Positions 18,649 to 27,642 are shown, counted from the first letter of the stretch. The stretch is 64,000 bases of DNA from Pseudomonas azotoformans (GCF_900103345.1 NZ_LT629702.1:1178001-1242000), one strand, 5' to 3'. Numbers and translations are program-made. The notes: generated by a model not told the origin, from the letters alone.

Positions 18649-19992
18649 ATGCCGTCGTTCTTCAAACGCTCCCTGTTGCCCAAACTGCGCGGTTTTCCCC
18701 TCACTCCTGATGCGATTGACGTGCTGTGCGGCGCCGATGCCTATCGCCGCTGCCTGCTGGAGAAAATCCCCCAGGCCACCCGGCGCATCTACATCGTCGC
18801 GCTGTACTTGCAGCAGGACGAGGCGGGCCAGGAGATCTACGACGCCCTGCACGCCGCCAAGGCAGCGCGACCGGAGTTGGATATCGTGGTGGTGGTCGAC
18901 TGGCTGCGCGCCCAGCGTGGCTTGATCGGCGCCGGCAAGCAGCCGGGCAACAGTGCCTGGTACCAGGCCATGACCCAGGACCACGCCAGTGAGGTGCCGG
19001 TGTATGGCGTGCCGGTGCAAACCCGCGAGCTGTTCGGCGTGCTGCACCTCAAGGGTTTTGTGATCGACGACACGGTGCTCTACAGTGGCGCGAGCCTGAA
19101 CAACGTGTACCTGCACAAGTTCGACAAGTACCGCTACGACCGCTACCACCTGATCCACAGCCAACCGCTCGCCGACTCCATGCAGCATCTGGTGGAACAC
19201 GGCCTTGTGGCGTCCAAGGCGGTGCATCGCCTGGACCTGCCCAACCCGCCCACCACCCGTAGCTTGCGCAACGACATCGGTGACCTGCGCAGCCGTCTCA
19301 AGCACGCCGCATACGACACCACCGCCGGGCAATTGCCCAACGGCCATCTGTCGGTCAGCCCGCTGCTGGGCGTGGGCAAGAACAATCCGTTGAGCCGGGT
19401 GATCCTGGAGCTGATCGCCAGTGCCCAGCATCAACTGACCATCTGCACGCCGTACTTCAACCTGCCGCTGCCAGTGACCCGCGAGATCAACCGCGCGCTG
19501 GCGCGTGGGGTAAAGATCGACATCATTGTCGGCGACAAGACCGCCAACGACTTCTACATCCCGCCCAGCGAGCCGTTCAAGGTGATCGCCGCGCTGCCGT
19601 ACCTGTACGAGATCAGCCTGCGCCGCTTCGCCAAGCGCCATCAGCGCGACATCGACCAGGGCCAGTTGAACCTGCACCTGTGGCACCACGACGACAACAC
19701 CTACCACCTCAAGGGCATGTGGGTCGACCAGCGCTACACCTTGCTCACCGGCAACAACCTCAACCCGCGCGCGTTTCGCCTCGACCTGGAAAACGCCTTG
19801 CTGATCGATGATCCCAAGGGCGAATGGCTGGAGCCGAGACGTACCGAGCTGGCGCAGATTTTCCAGCACACCACGCGTATCGAACGGTACCAGGACTTGC
19901 AGACGCTGCCTGATTATCCCGAGGCGGTCGGCAAGTTCCTGCGCCGGGTCAGCCGGGTACGAATCGAGCGGTTGTTGTATCGGATCCTGTAA
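18649..19992 (+). CDS. pssA: CDP-diacylglycerol-serine O-phosphatidyltransferase PssA (PLD superfamily)
   Basis: 447 residues, close to E. coli PssA (451). Two PLD-type catalytic motifs are visible: HLKGFVIDD near residue 133 and HLKGMWVDQRY followed by GNNLNPR near 353. The enzyme makes phosphatidylserine, the precursor of phosphatidylethanolamine, and is a peripheral ribosome- and membrane-associated protein in Gammaproteobacteria. A strong bidirectional terminator follows. Confidence 0.95.
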   Translation: MPSFFKRSLLPKLRGFPLTPDAIDVLCGADAYRRCLLEKIPQATRRIYIVALYLQQDEAGQEIYDALHAAKAARPELDIVVVVDWLRAQRGLIGAGKQPGNSAWYQAMTQDHASEVPVYGVPVQTRELFGVLHLKGFVIDDTVLYSGASLNNVYLHKFDKYRYDRYHLIHSQPLADSMQHLVEHGLVASKAVHRLDLPNPPTTRSLRNDIGDLRSRLKHAAYDTTAGQLPNGHLSVSPLLGVGKNNPLSRVILELIASAQHQLTICTPYFNLPLPVTREINRALARGVKIDIIVGDKTANDFYIPPSEPFKVIAALPYLYEISLRRFAKRHQRDIDQGQLNLHLWHHDDNTYHLKGMWVDQRYTLLTGNNLNPRAFRLDLENALLIDDPKGEWLEPRRTELAQIFQHTTRIERYQDLQTLPDYPEAVGKFLRRVSRVRIERLLYRIL

Positions 19993-20003
19993 AACCCGCA
20001 GGC

Positions 20004-20045
20004 AAAAAAAGACCCAGCCCCTTCAACAGGGCTGGGTCTTTTTTT
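20004..20045. terminator. Bidirectional rho-independent terminator
   Basis: GACCCAGCCC at 20011-20020 pairs with GGGCTGGGTC at 20029-20038. A seven-A run precedes it and a T run follows. It serves pssA on the plus strand and the efe operon on the minus strand. Confidence 0.95.
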
Positions 20046-20052
20046 GTGCTGC

Positions 20053-20871
20053 TTAGTTCAGGCCCAGCTTACCCCGCAAGGTGGACAGGTCTTCCGCCAG
20101 GGTATTGACCGGACCCACCAGAGCCTTGCGGTCGTTTTCCTTGACCTTGTCATAGGTTTCGAAACCGCCATCCTTGGTCTTGTACTTGGCGAGGATCTTG
20201 TCCACGGTGGCGAAATTCTTGTCGACCTTGGCCAGGAAGGCCTTGTCTTGCTTCTCGATCTGCCCACGGAACAGGTCGACGATTTTCTTCGCGCCGTCGA
20301 TGTTGCCCTGGAAGTCATACAGGTCGGTGTGGCTGTAGCGGTCTTCTTCGCCGGAGATCTTGGTGGCGGCGACTTCTTCCAGCAGCGCTGCGGCACCGCC
20401 TACGACTTTCTCGGGCGGGAAGGTCAGGCCGTCGACGCGGGTCTTGAGGTCGTTGACGTCGGTGTTGAGCTTGGCGGTCAGCGCTTCCAGGCCCTTGGTG
20501 GTGTTCTGCGAGAACAGCGCGTATTCGATACGGTGGAAGCCGGTGAAGTCTTCGGCGGTCACGCCTTTTTCGTGGTCGTCGACGCGGGAGTCGATGGAGG
20601 CATCGAGGTCGCTGAACAGCTCGGCGATCGGCTCGATGGACTCATAGTGCACGCGGGTCGGCGCATAGAGCTTCTTGGCGGTGGCCAGGTCACCCTTGTT
20701 GATGGCGTCGGTGAACGCCTGAGTCTGGGTGACCAGCTCACCGATTTCCTCGGTGACGTAGATCTTGTAATCCGACACCGGCCCTACCAGGTCCAGCGGC
20801 GCGGTGGCGGCAAAGGCTGCCAGCGGCGAAAGGGTCAGCAACAACGACAACGCAATAGTCGACTTCTTCAT
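20053..20871 (-). CDS. efeM: Periplasmic imelysin/EfeM-type iron-uptake protein without cupredoxin domain
   Basis: 272 residues from the ATG at 20871, with a signal peptide ending AAFAATA. The rest is an EfeO M75-peptidase-like (imelysin) domain with the HxxE metal motif in GFHRIEYALF and ISGEEDRYSHTDL. It lacks the N-terminal cupredoxin domain found in EfeO, so it is the short EfeM form. It is the last gene of the efeU-efeO-efeB-efeM series and probably binds ferrous or ferric iron in the periplasm. Confidence 0.9.
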   Translation of the reverse strand: MKKSTIALSLLLTLSPLAAFAATAPLDLVGPVSDYKIYVTEEIGELVTQTQAFTDAINKGDLATAKKLYAPTRVHYESIEPIAELFSDLDASIDSRVDDHEKGVTAEDFTGFHRIEYALFSQNTTKGLEALTAKLNTDVNDLKTRVDGLTFPPEKVVGGAAALLEEVAATKISGEEDRYSHTDLYDFQGNIDGAKKIVDLFRGQIEKQDKAFLAKVDKNFATVDKILAKYKTKDGGFETYDKVKENDRKALVGPVNTLAEDLSTLRGKLGLN

Positions 20872-20899
20872 GGGACGGTATCCGCTCTGAGTGTGTTTT

Positions 20900-22222
20900 T
20901 CAGGTATTGGCAGTGGTTTGAGGGTGCGTTGCAGCAAGCAGCGTGCGCCCGATGAAATCCTGGGCCCCAGTGACGCCTGGCAAGGTGAAGAAATACCCGC
21001 CGCCGACCGGCTTGAGGTATTCCTCCAGGGGCTCGCCGTTGAGCCGGGTTTGCACGCTGATAAAGCCTTTCTCCAGGTCAGCCTGGTAGCAGATGAACAA
21101 CAGCCCCATGTCCAGCTGACCGTTCTTGTTGACGCCGTTGGAGTAGTTGAACGGCCGACGCAGGATCAGGTTGGCCTGGGTCTGCGGGGTGCGCGGGTTG
21201 GCCAGGCGGATGTGGGCATCGAGCTTGGTCAGTTTGCCTTCCGGGTCCTTGCTGTAGTCGGGCACCTGGGTTTCGTTGTGGCCATCCATGGGCGCACCGG
21301 TGGGCTTGACCCGGCCGATGATGCTTTCCTGCTCCTGCAGCGGGGTGCGGTCCCAGCGCTCGACGAAGTTGCGGATGATGCGCACGGCCTGGTAGCTGCC
21401 GTTGGCGGCCCATGCCGGTTCGTCGCTGCCGGGCTGTACCCACACAATCTGATCCATGGCCTTGGCGTCGTTGGAGTTCGGGTTGGCCGAACCGTCACGG
21501 AAGCCGAGGAAGTTACGCGCGCTCTGGGCCGGCTCGCCGGGCTTGGCAGGCGCTTGGGGCGGTACGCTGCCTTCCTGCTTCCAGCGCACCAGCAGCAGGT
21601 CGGGCAGGTTTTTCACGATGTCGCGCAAGGCGTGGATGTTGGTGTCCGGGGTGTTGGAGCTGAATTGCAGGCTCAGGTCGCCGTGGCATTGCGCCGGTTC
21701 CAGCGCATCGTTGGGGAACCCGACCATGCGGCTCAGGCGCTTGGGTTTGACTGCCGTGAGGCCAAAGCGCTCATCGAACAGCGATTCGCCTACGGACACG
21801 GTGATGGTGAGGTTGTCCGGGGTGACCACCGGGCCGAGGATGCCGGAGTCGGTGGGCGGCAGTTTCGGGTCCACCTGTGGCACGGTGCCGCCGGTCATGA
21901 GAAAGGCGATGCGTTCGTTCAGGGTACGGAACAGGCGCTCCAGGTCTTCACGGTCGCTGGCCAGCACGTCGAACGCCACGATCATGCCGCACGCCGGGCG
22001 TGGGGTGACGATACCGCTCTGGTGTTTGCCGAAGAAATCGTGGTGGTCCTGGGTCTTGTCACTGCGCGGCGCGGTGGTGACTTGCTCGGCCGCAGCGGCC
22101 ATGGCCGGGCAGGTCAGGGCGCTGCCGGCAATTGCGGCACCGGTGGCGGCCATGCCCAGCAGGACACGGCGACGCTGAAGGTTGGTGTGTTCTGAATCAC
22201 TCATGTGTGCGGTCGTCTTCAC
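20900..22222 (-). CDS. efeB: DyP-type heme peroxidase / deferrochelatase EfeB (Tat-exported)
   Basis: 440 residues if the GTG at 22222 is used, or 434 from the ATG at 22204. A twin-arginine signal (LQRRRVLLGMAATGAAIAG) is followed by a DyP peroxidase with the diagnostic GFRDGSANP and the distal Arg/Asp. The family oxidises substrates with peroxide and has been proposed to remove iron from heme. The GTG overlaps the stop of efeO by four bases (GTGA), which suggests translational coupling. Confidence 0.94.
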   Translation of the reverse strand: MKTTAHMSDSEHTNLQRRRVLLGMAATGAAIAGSALTCPAMAAAAEQVTTAPRSDKTQDHHDFFGKHQSGIVTPRPACGMIVAFDVLASDREDLERLFRTLNERIAFLMTGGTVPQVDPKLPPTDSGILGPVVTPDNLTITVSVGESLFDERFGLTAVKPKRLSRMVGFPNDALEPAQCHGDLSLQFSSNTPDTNIHALRDIVKNLPDLLLVRWKQEGSVPPQAPAKPGEPAQSARNFLGFRDGSANPNSNDAKAMDQIVWVQPGSDEPAWAANGSYQAVRIIRNFVERWDRTPLQEQESIIGRVKPTGAPMDGHNETQVPDYSKDPEGKLTKLDAHIRLANPRTPQTQANLILRRPFNYSNGVNKNGQLDMGLLFICYQADLEKGFISVQTRLNGEPLEEYLKPVGGGYFFTLPGVTGAQDFIGRTLLAATHPQTTANT

Positions 22223-23421
22223 TGCAGGCCGGAAAGGCCAAGGGCGGGGTCGATTCCATCGAGTGCAACGGCCAGAGCCTTGGCCTTGTCGGCGATCTGC
22301 TTGCGCTGATCGGCGGTCACGCTGTCGTAGCGGCGGTACTGGCCGTCGACTTTCAAACCATTGAGCTCGCTGTCGAAGGCGGTGAGGGCGCTGTCGATTT
22401 TGGGCAGCAGGTCGGCGGCGGATTTGGTCAGCAACGGACGCATCAGCTCGACCACCTTGTGGGCGGCCTCCAGGTTGGCGGCGAAACCATTCAGGTCGAC
22501 GTGGCTGTAGCGTTCTTCTTCACCACTGATGGCGCGTACATCGGCCAGGCTGTTGAGGTTGCGCACCACGATGCTGACCAACTGCTCCGGCGGCAGGGAC
22601 TGGGCCAGCAATTGTTGCTTGAGGGCGCTGACGTCGGTCAGCAGGTGCTGGGCAACCGGCGCCAGGCCGTCAAGGCTGCGTTGCTGGAACAGGCTGTATT
22701 CCAGGCGATGGAAGCCGCTGAAGGCCGGGTCCTGTTCGCGTTTTTCAAAATAGTCGGCACGGGCGTTGATCGCGTTGTCCAGTTGCGCGAGGCGTTGCGA
22801 TGCCGGGGCCAGGCGTTGGTAAGCCTCCCGGGCCGGTACATAGAGCGCTTGGGCCTGGGCCAGGTCGCCGCGGTCGATGGCCTGTTGCAACGCGCTGACC
22901 GCCTTGACCAGTGCGCTGCCTTGGCCGCTCAAGTACACGCGGAATTCCGACAATGGGCCAATGAACGCCACCATCGACGGTTTGGCCTTGGCCTGGGCGT
23001 CGGACTCGGCGGTCGGCGTTACGTGCAAGGTGCCACGCGGGTTGCTCAGCAGGCCGCAGGTTATCGCATAGTCACCGGGCAGCAGGTTGGCGTTGATCAC
23101 CTGGCTCAGGCCGGGGGCGATGTTTTCGCGCTCTTCGACCACCAGCACGCCGTCGAGGATCTCCCACTCCACTGCACGGTCGGAGCGGTTGATGATGCGG
23201 AAGCTGGCGCGGCCGGCGGGGACCGTCAATTCATTCGGCTCGCAGGCGTGTCCATGAATGGTCACGGCGATTTCATTGTGGTTGGCCTGGCGCTTGCTGG
23301 CGGCCAGTTGCGAGGCGTAATAGAACAGGCCACCGGCGGCGATCATCACGACCACCGAGCCCGCCACGGCCCAGCGCAGGGCGCGGGGTGGCGAAGCCGG
23401 TTGAGGGGTTGGGTTGGACAA
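22219..23421 (-). CDS. efeO: EfeO iron-uptake lipoprotein-like protein (cupredoxin plus imelysin domain)
   Basis: 400 residues. An N-terminal membrane anchor (about 15-38) leads into a cupredoxin domain (about 45-135; HGHACEPNELTVPAG), then an EfeO M75 domain with the HxxE motif in GFHRLEYSLFQQ. The start is a TTG with AAGGACC about nine bases upstream; the next Met lies inside the membrane segment, so TTG is well supported. Together with efeU and efeB it forms the EfeUOB iron importer. Confidence 0.92.
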   Translation of the reverse strand: MSNPTPQPASPPRALRWAVAGSVVVMIAAGGLFYYASQLAASKRQANHNEIAVTIHGHACEPNELTVPAGRASFRIINRSDRAVEWEILDGVLVVEERENIAPGLSQVINANLLPGDYAITCGLLSNPRGTLHVTPTAESDAQAKAKPSMVAFIGPLSEFRVYLSGQGSALVKAVSALQQAIDRGDLAQAQALYVPAREAYQRLAPASQRLAQLDNAINARADYFEKREQDPAFSGFHRLEYSLFQQRSLDGLAPVAQHLLTDVSALKQQLLAQSLPPEQLVSIVVRNLNSLADVRAISGEEERYSHVDLNGFAANLEAAHKVVELMRPLLTKSAADLLPKIDSALTAFDSELNGLKVDGQYRRYDSVTADQRKQIADKAKALAVALDGIDPALGLSGLQ

Positions 23422-23431
23422 GAGACGGTCC

Positions 23432-24277
23432 TTACTGGCTGGAAACGGAAGAGGGGGTGGCGGCTGGCTTGGGTGGCGCGGCGGGCAGGAAGAACATCAC
23501 CAGAGCCACCACCAGGTAAATCAGGTAGGCGCCGAGGGTGCTGACGGTGGGCGCTTCCTGATAGCCGAACATGCCGGCCAGGACCGAGCCCAGCGGGCTG
23601 TCCATGGGCAGCGCGGCGCTGAAGTCGAAGAGCACGGTTTGCAGGTGATTCCACACGCCCGCTTCGTGCAGGGCCTGTACCGAATTGGCGAGGATGCCGG
23701 CGGCCACCACCAGGATGAACAAGCCGGTCCAGCGGAAAAACGCACCGAGGTTCAGGCGCATGCTACCGGTGTAGATCAGGAACCCGACGATGATCGCCAG
23801 GATCAGGCCGAGCAGGGCGCCAATCGGTGCGCCGGGGCCTTCGCTCTGCTGGAACACCGCCAGCAGGAAAAACACGGTTTCCAGGCCTTCACGGGCCACG
23901 GCGAAAAACACCATGAGGATCAGCGCGGTGACCTGGTGTTTGGAACCGGCCAACGCATGATCGAGGGATTCGTGCAGGGAGTGTTTGATGGAACGCGCCA
24001 CTTTGCGCATCCAGAACACCATGGAACTGAGGATGCCCACGGCGACCAGGCCGACGATACCCTCGAACAGTTCCTGCTGCTTTTGCGGGAACTCGGCACT
24101 GACCAGTTCCAGTCCGCCACCCACCAGCAGGGCCAGCGCGGCGGCGAGAAACACGCCGATCCACACCGCAGGCATCCACTGGCCACGACCGGTCTGTTGC
24201 AGGTAACTGGCGATAATGCCGACGATCAATGCGGCTTCAATGCCTTCGCGCAGCATGATGAGAAAAGGAACGAGCAT
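23432..24277 (-). CDS. efeU: FTR1-family ferrous iron permease EfeU
   Basis: 281 residues from the ATG at 24277, with seven hydrophobic helices. Both iron-binding REXXE motifs of the family are present: LREGIEAAL near the N terminus and AREGLETVF near residue 150. The permease would import iron oxidised or delivered by EfeO and EfeB. It is the first gene of the operon; a Fur-like box lies about 41 bases upstream. Confidence 0.94.
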   Translation of the reverse strand: MLVPFLIMLREGIEAALIVGIIASYLQQTGRGQWMPAVWIGVFLAAALALLVGGGLELVSAEFPQKQQELFEGIVGLVAVGILSSMVFWMRKVARSIKHSLHESLDHALAGSKHQVTALILMVFFAVAREGLETVFFLLAVFQQSEGPGAPIGALLGLILAIIVGFLIYTGSMRLNLGAFFRWTGLFILVVAAGILANSVQALHEAGVWNHLQTVLFDFSAALPMDSPLGSVLAGMFGYQEAPTVSTLGAYLIYLVVALVMFFLPAAPPKPAATPSSVSSQ

Positions 24278-24317
24278 TCGGCACCGCGTCACAACTAGAT
24301 AGGAGGCTAAGTTGTAA

Positions 24318-24336
24318 CATAATGATACTCATTACT
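24318..24336. promoter_or_regulatory. Fur box for the efe operon
   Basis: CATAATGATACTCATTACT matches the 19-base Fur consensus at about 15 of 19 positions (counted by eye). It lies 41 bases before the efeU ATG, in an AT-rich stretch, so iron repression through Fur is expected. Confidence 0.8.
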
Positions 24337-24444
24337 AAACAGGCAATCTTGACAATAGCTGAACCGTGGCTGAACGGTGGTGGCAAAACGCATCCCACCT
24401 TATGATGCGTGCCATTATTTGCGCCGCCGGATGCCCGTTTCGCC

Positions 24445-25467
24445 ATGTCGGAAAAAGACACCATCTCCCTGCACCTCGTGCGCGAAGCCTTGCTGCAAAG
24501 CTGCGCACCCGGCGCGGCCAGTGCCGAAGTGCTGCATAAAGCCGGGATTGACCCGGCACTGCTGGCCGAGCCCAACGCGCGGGTCTCGGCCACTACTTAC
24601 GCACGCCTGTGGCGCCTGCTGGCGCGACGCATGGATGATGAGTTCTTTGGCATGGACCCGCGCAAACTCAAGTCCGGCAGCCTGGCGTTTCTCTGCCGTG
24701 CCGCGATGGCGCAACCCACCCTGGGCACCGGGCTGGAAACCGGCCTGGGATTTCTGTCGCTGATGCTGGAGCGCCTGCCTGCCGAGTTGGTGCGTCAACA
24801 AAGCCTGGCGGAGATTGTATTGCAGGAGCCCGAGTCCGAACCCAATCGCGCCTTCACTTACTTTACCTACTGGATGATCGTGCACGGTGTGGCCTGTTGG
24901 CTGGCCGGGCGGCGGATCCCCATCCTGGCGATTGAACTGCGGTGTGCAAGACCGGATTTCTGCGATGACTACCAGGTGATGTTCTCCGACAACCTGCGTT
25001 TCAACCGGCCCCGCACCCGCATGATCTTCTCCGCCGACTGCCTGGACCTGCCGATCAAGCGCAGCCCGGAGGAGCTCAAGCGCTTCCTGGCCCACGCGCC
25101 GGCCAACATCCTGGTCAAATACCGCGACCCCGCCAGCCTCGCGACCCGCATCAAGCACGACCTGCGCCAGATGTCTCCCGACACCTGGCCGGAAACTTGC
25201 GGCCTCGCCGCCAGCCTGTGCATTTCTGCCTCGACCCTGCGCCGGCGGCTGGCGGAAGAAGGGCAGACCTATCAGGGGCTCAAGGACAGCGTGCGCAAGG
25301 AACTGGCGATTGTGTGGTTGGCGGAACCGCAGATCAGCTTTGCCGAAATTGCCGAGCGACTGGGCTTTGCCGATGCAAGTTCGTTTTATAAGGCGTTTCG
25401 TAAATGGGTGGGGTCGAACCCGGGGCATTATCGAAATTTGATTTTGAACGAAACAAACAAGCGGTAA
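24445..25467 (+). CDS. AraC-family regulator (arabinose-binding-like N domain)
   Basis: 340 residues from the ATG at 24445. The N-terminal 200 residues match the Arabinose_bd type (PF12625) seen in OruR/AntR-like regulators. Two helix-turn-helix units occupy the C terminus, including SASTLRRRLAEEG and ADASSFYKAFRKWVG. It is divergent from the efe operon. Its target is not evident in the window; it could act on the neighbouring efe genes or a distant locus. Confidence 0.9.
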   Translation: MSEKDTISLHLVREALLQSCAPGAASAEVLHKAGIDPALLAEPNARVSATTYARLWRLLARRMDDEFFGMDPRKLKSGSLAFLCRAAMAQPTLGTGLETGLGFLSLMLERLPAELVRQQSLAEIVLQEPESEPNRAFTYFTYWMIVHGVACWLAGRRIPILAIELRCARPDFCDDYQVMFSDNLRFNRPRTRMIFSADCLDLPIKRSPEELKRFLAHAPANILVKYRDPASLATRIKHDLRQMSPDTWPETCGLAASLCISASTLRRRLAEEGQTYQGLKDSVRKELAIVWLAEPQISFAEIAERLGFADASSFYKAFRKWVGSNPGHYRNLILNETNKR

Positions 25468-25557
25468 CGGCGTGGATGTGCGGGATTAGGAAATAACTTA
25501 CATTCTTCTTCTTTCGGATGACAGAACGGTCCTTCGCTATTTTAGGAAGTGCTCGGC

Positions 25558-25588
25558 TTGCCGCTGTTTATTCTTCGTGCATAGTTAT
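25558..25588 (+). promoter_or_regulatory. Candidate promoter of cassette 1
   Basis: TTGCCG and TAGTTA separated by 18 bases, conserved in all three cassettes at 27001-27030 and 28386-28415 (TTTCCT in unit 3). Conservation of the spacing is the main evidence. Confidence 0.6.
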
Positions 25589-25631
25589 CCTCACGGTACC
25601 TGAATACTTCTATTGGAAGATTCGATCAATG

Positions 25632-25663
25632 TGCTGCGCTTACCCGCGACGGCGGGTGTGCGC
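25632..25663 (+). ncRNA. Leader hairpin of cassette 1 (candidate cis-acting RNA)
   Basis: ACCCGC at 25642-25647 pairs with GCGGGT at 25652-25657, capped by GACG, and an outer GCGC/GCGC extends the stem. The stretch TGAATCGAGGG follows. The same fold recurs in units 2 and 3 with altered bases, so this is a candidate structured leader of the exported protein's mRNA. No known RNA family is recognised. Confidence 0.55.
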
Positions 25664-25710
25664 TGCTGAATCGAGGGCAGCCTATGCGCAAATAAAAACA
25701 GAACGATTAC

Positions 25711-25752
25711 ATGAACACCAACAATCCTAATGGCTTGAGGTGGAAATCATGA
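25711..25752 (+). CDS. Upstream 13-codon ORF overlapping start of exported protein 1
   Basis: An ATG at 25711 opens a 13-codon peptide (MNTNNPNGLRWKS) whose TGA stop overlaps the ATG of the downstream gene (ATGA). The same frame and stop occur in cassette 2 as MSTQNFNGLRWKS at 27154. Both ATG and stop are kept, but it may be an accident of the ATGA junction. Confidence 0.3.
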   Translation: MNTNNPNGLRWKS

Positions 25753-26132
25753 AAAGTAGTTTTGCGTTGGTTTTTGCGGGATTGATGTTGATGTCGGCGC
25801 AGGCGTCGGCGTTGTGTACCTATATTACGGAGAGCTACGGCGGCACTATTCCGCCGAAAACGGCGATACCTGCCAAAGGGCCTTTTGAGATCACCTCCGT
25901 TAATGGCTGTTTGAACGCCAGTATTGATGCCATCGTAACAGCCACCGGTGCAGGGAACACCCCAGAGATCTATATCGAAGGCGAGGTGGGAGGCGGATCA
26001 TGGCGACGGTTGACATTCAGCATCGGCAGCAACGCTTCTTGGGTTGGTCCGTTCGGTAAGTACAGGGTGGTGGTGTATAACGACGATTCGGTACCAAAAG
26101 TCTACTCGGGAAGTGTCAGGTACGGTCGCTGA
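25749..26132 (+). CDS. Exported protein of cassette 1 (127 aa, unrecognised)
   Basis: The signal peptide runs MKSSFALVFAGLMLMSAQAS, with cleavage near ASALC. The mature part is about 104 residues with two Cys (the LCTY at its start and the NGCLN), suggesting one disulfide. Glycine-rich and aromatic strands follow (GPFEI, GGGSWRR, GPFGKYRVVV), and the C terminus is RYGR. It looks like a small all-beta fold. A GAGGTGG site precedes the ATG. I do not recognise a family. It is convergent with a 175-residue partner gene, 66 bases away. Confidence 0.85.
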   Translation: MKSSFALVFAGLMLMSAQASALCTYITESYGGTIPPKTAIPAKGPFEITSVNGCLNASIDAIVTATGAGNTPEIYIEGEVGGGSWRRLTFSIGSNASWVGPFGKYRVVVYNDDSVPKVYSGSVRYGR

Positions 26133-26144
26133 AACCGAACCTAT

Positions 26145-26175
26145 GCAGTGTGCCGGAAGTTATCCGGCACACTGC
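26145..26175. terminator. Convergent hairpin, cassette 1
   Basis: GCAGTGTGCCGGA at 26145-26157 pairs perfectly with 26163-26175 over a five-base loop. It separates the two convergent genes and lacks a long T-run. The related hairpins in cassettes 2 and 3 differ in sequence but keep the pairing. Confidence 0.7.
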
Positions 26176-26198
26176 ATCCTGTGGAAAAAATTCAGAAA

Positions 26199-26726
26199 TC
26201 ATGCACGCTCGTCAATTGATAAATCATCATTTGAAGAATTTGCGAAATAGGCCAATGCGGCGAGCGCGTGATTCGCTGCTACCAGTCCTCTCATAAAATC
26301 TGAAGCACCCTCCTGATGTGCTACGTATGGATTGCTTTTGAAAAAGTCTATATATCCCTCCAGCTGCTCGTTAAATAACGCGACGGCATTGAATTTGACA
26401 TGGGTCTCTGTAGGAAGTCCGTTTGCATCAAACGCTCCGTTTCCTACGACGAACAGCCAATAAGCGCGGGAATCAATAATGCCTTTGTCGTAGAGTTCAC
26501 CACCCACTTTTTTCAAGTCGTCACTGCTGATTGAAGTCATGTCGTAGCCCTTCAGAAAACTTTTCAATTCACTGATTTGCTCCTGCTGCCAAAACTTCAG
26601 TGTCTCCGCCGCTTCTGCTTCTTCAGTCTTAGTGAATGCGTTCACGACTTGTTCAGGATTTTTGATGGTGTAAGCAGGGGTTGCCATTGAGTTCTGCACT
26701 TGACCTGTCGCTGATAAGGTAACCAT
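26199..26726 (-). CDS. Partner protein of cassette 1 (175 aa, unrecognised)
   Basis: 175 residues from the ATG at 26726, which matches the start of cassette 2 in position and sequence. A longer frame to 26957 has no support in the other copies. No signal peptide, no Cys and no membrane segment, so it is probably cytoplasmic and largely helical. Conserved blocks are KNPEQVVNAF, YDMTSISSDDLKK, HVKFNAVALFNEQLEGYIDF and ANHALAALAYFANSS. The family is not recognised. Confidence 0.82.
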   Translation of the reverse strand: MVTLSATGQVQNSMATPAYTIKNPEQVVNAFTKTEEAEAAETLKFWQQEQISELKSFLKGYDMTSISSDDLKKVGGELYDKGIIDSRAYWLFVVGNGAFDANGLPTETHVKFNAVALFNEQLEGYIDFFKSNPYVAHQEGASDFMRGLVAANHALAALAYFANSSNDDLSIDERA

Positions 26727-27000
26727 AAAAAGCCTCAAATAGTTGGGGTTATATCGGGTTGTCGACAAGTTGGTGAGTTTCTTAAGTGCTGAAAATGTTT
26801 CGTATTGGGTTGGCGTTATTGTCAGTGTTGAGCGGTTGTGTGGGGTTGTGCAGGCGGGCATGGTATTAGGAGTGTATGCATGTGGGACTACTTTCATGCC
26901 TGACAGAACTGTCTGACGTTGTTTTAGATAAGTCCTGAACCGCCTGACTTGTCTCAAGGGACTACAGAAAGGTCCTTCGCTATTTTAGGAAGTGCTCGGC

Positions 27001-27107
27001 TTGCCGCTGTTTATTCTTCATGCATAGTTATCCTCACGGTACCTGAGTACTTCTATTGGAAGATTCGATAAATGTGCTGCGCTTACCCGCGATGGCGGGT
27101 GTGCGCT
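27001..27107 (+). promoter_or_regulatory. Promoter and leader hairpin of cassette 2
   Basis: TTGCCG at 27001-27006 and TAGTTA at 27025-27030 repeat the cassette 1 promoter. The leader hairpin is ACCCGC (27085-27090) with GCGGGT (27095-27100), loop GATG instead of GACG. From about 26971 to the coding start, only scattered bases differ from cassette 1. Confidence 0.6.
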
Positions 27108-27153
27108 GCTGAATCGAGGGCAGCCTATGAGTAAATAAAAACAGAACAGGTAG

Positions 27154-27195
27154 ATGAGTACCCAAAATTTTAATGGCTTGAGGTGGAAATCATGA
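27154..27195 (+). CDS. Upstream 13-codon ORF of cassette 2
   Basis: ATG at 27154 with TGA at 27193-27195 overlapping the next ATG by ATGA; peptide MSTQNFNGLRWKS. The last eight residues (FNGLRWKS versus PNGLRWKS) are nearly identical to cassette 1, but they overlap the ribosome-binding site, so part of this conservation may reflect the RNA. Confidence 0.3.
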   Translation: MSTQNFNGLRWKS

Positions 27196-27575
27196 AAAGT
27201 AGTTTAGCGTTGGTTTTTGCGGGGTTGATGTTGATGTCGGCGCAGGCGTCGGCGTTGTGTACCTATATTACTGACAGCTATGGAGGTATTATCCCGCCGG
27301 AGATGACCGTCACAGCAAAAGGGCCATTTGAAATCACCCCTTCGAACGGCTGCTTGAATGCCAACATTGAGGCGATGGTAACGCCCACAGGAACTGGCAA
27401 AACGCCCGAGATCTTTATTGAAGGCGATGTGGGTGGCGGATCATGGCAGCGGTTGACCTACAGTATCGGTAGTAACGCGTTTTGGGTGGGGCCGTTTGGC
27501 ACCTATAGAGTGAGGGTGCGTAACGAAGGTTCAGAGCCGAAAGTCTATTCAGGCACTGTCAGATACGGTCGTTGA
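27192..27575 (+). CDS. Exported protein of cassette 2 (127 aa, unrecognised)
   Basis: Same length and signal peptide as cassette 1, with mature changes spread along the chain (for example GPFEITPSNGC and GDVGGGSWQRLTYS). The two Cys and the RYGR end are kept. The gap to its convergent partner is 67 bases. Confidence 0.85.
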   Translation: MKSSLALVFAGLMLMSAQASALCTYITDSYGGIIPPEMTVTAKGPFEITPSNGCLNANIEAMVTPTGTGKTPEIFIEGDVGGGSWQRLTYSIGSNAFWVGPFGTYRVRVRNEGSEPKVYSGTVRYGR

Positions 27576-27588
27576 AACTGAGCAGGTG

Positions 27589-27620
27589 CAGTGTGCCAGG
27601 CAGCTATTCGGCACACTGTA
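27589..27620. terminator. Convergent hairpin, cassette 2
   Basis: GCAGTGTGCC at 27589-27598 pairs with GGCACACTGT at 27611-27620 (one G-T pair) around a 12-base loop. It has the same place and the same GTGTGCC core as cassette 1. Confidence 0.65.
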
Positions 27621-27642
27621 TCCTGTAGCGTTAATTCTGAAA

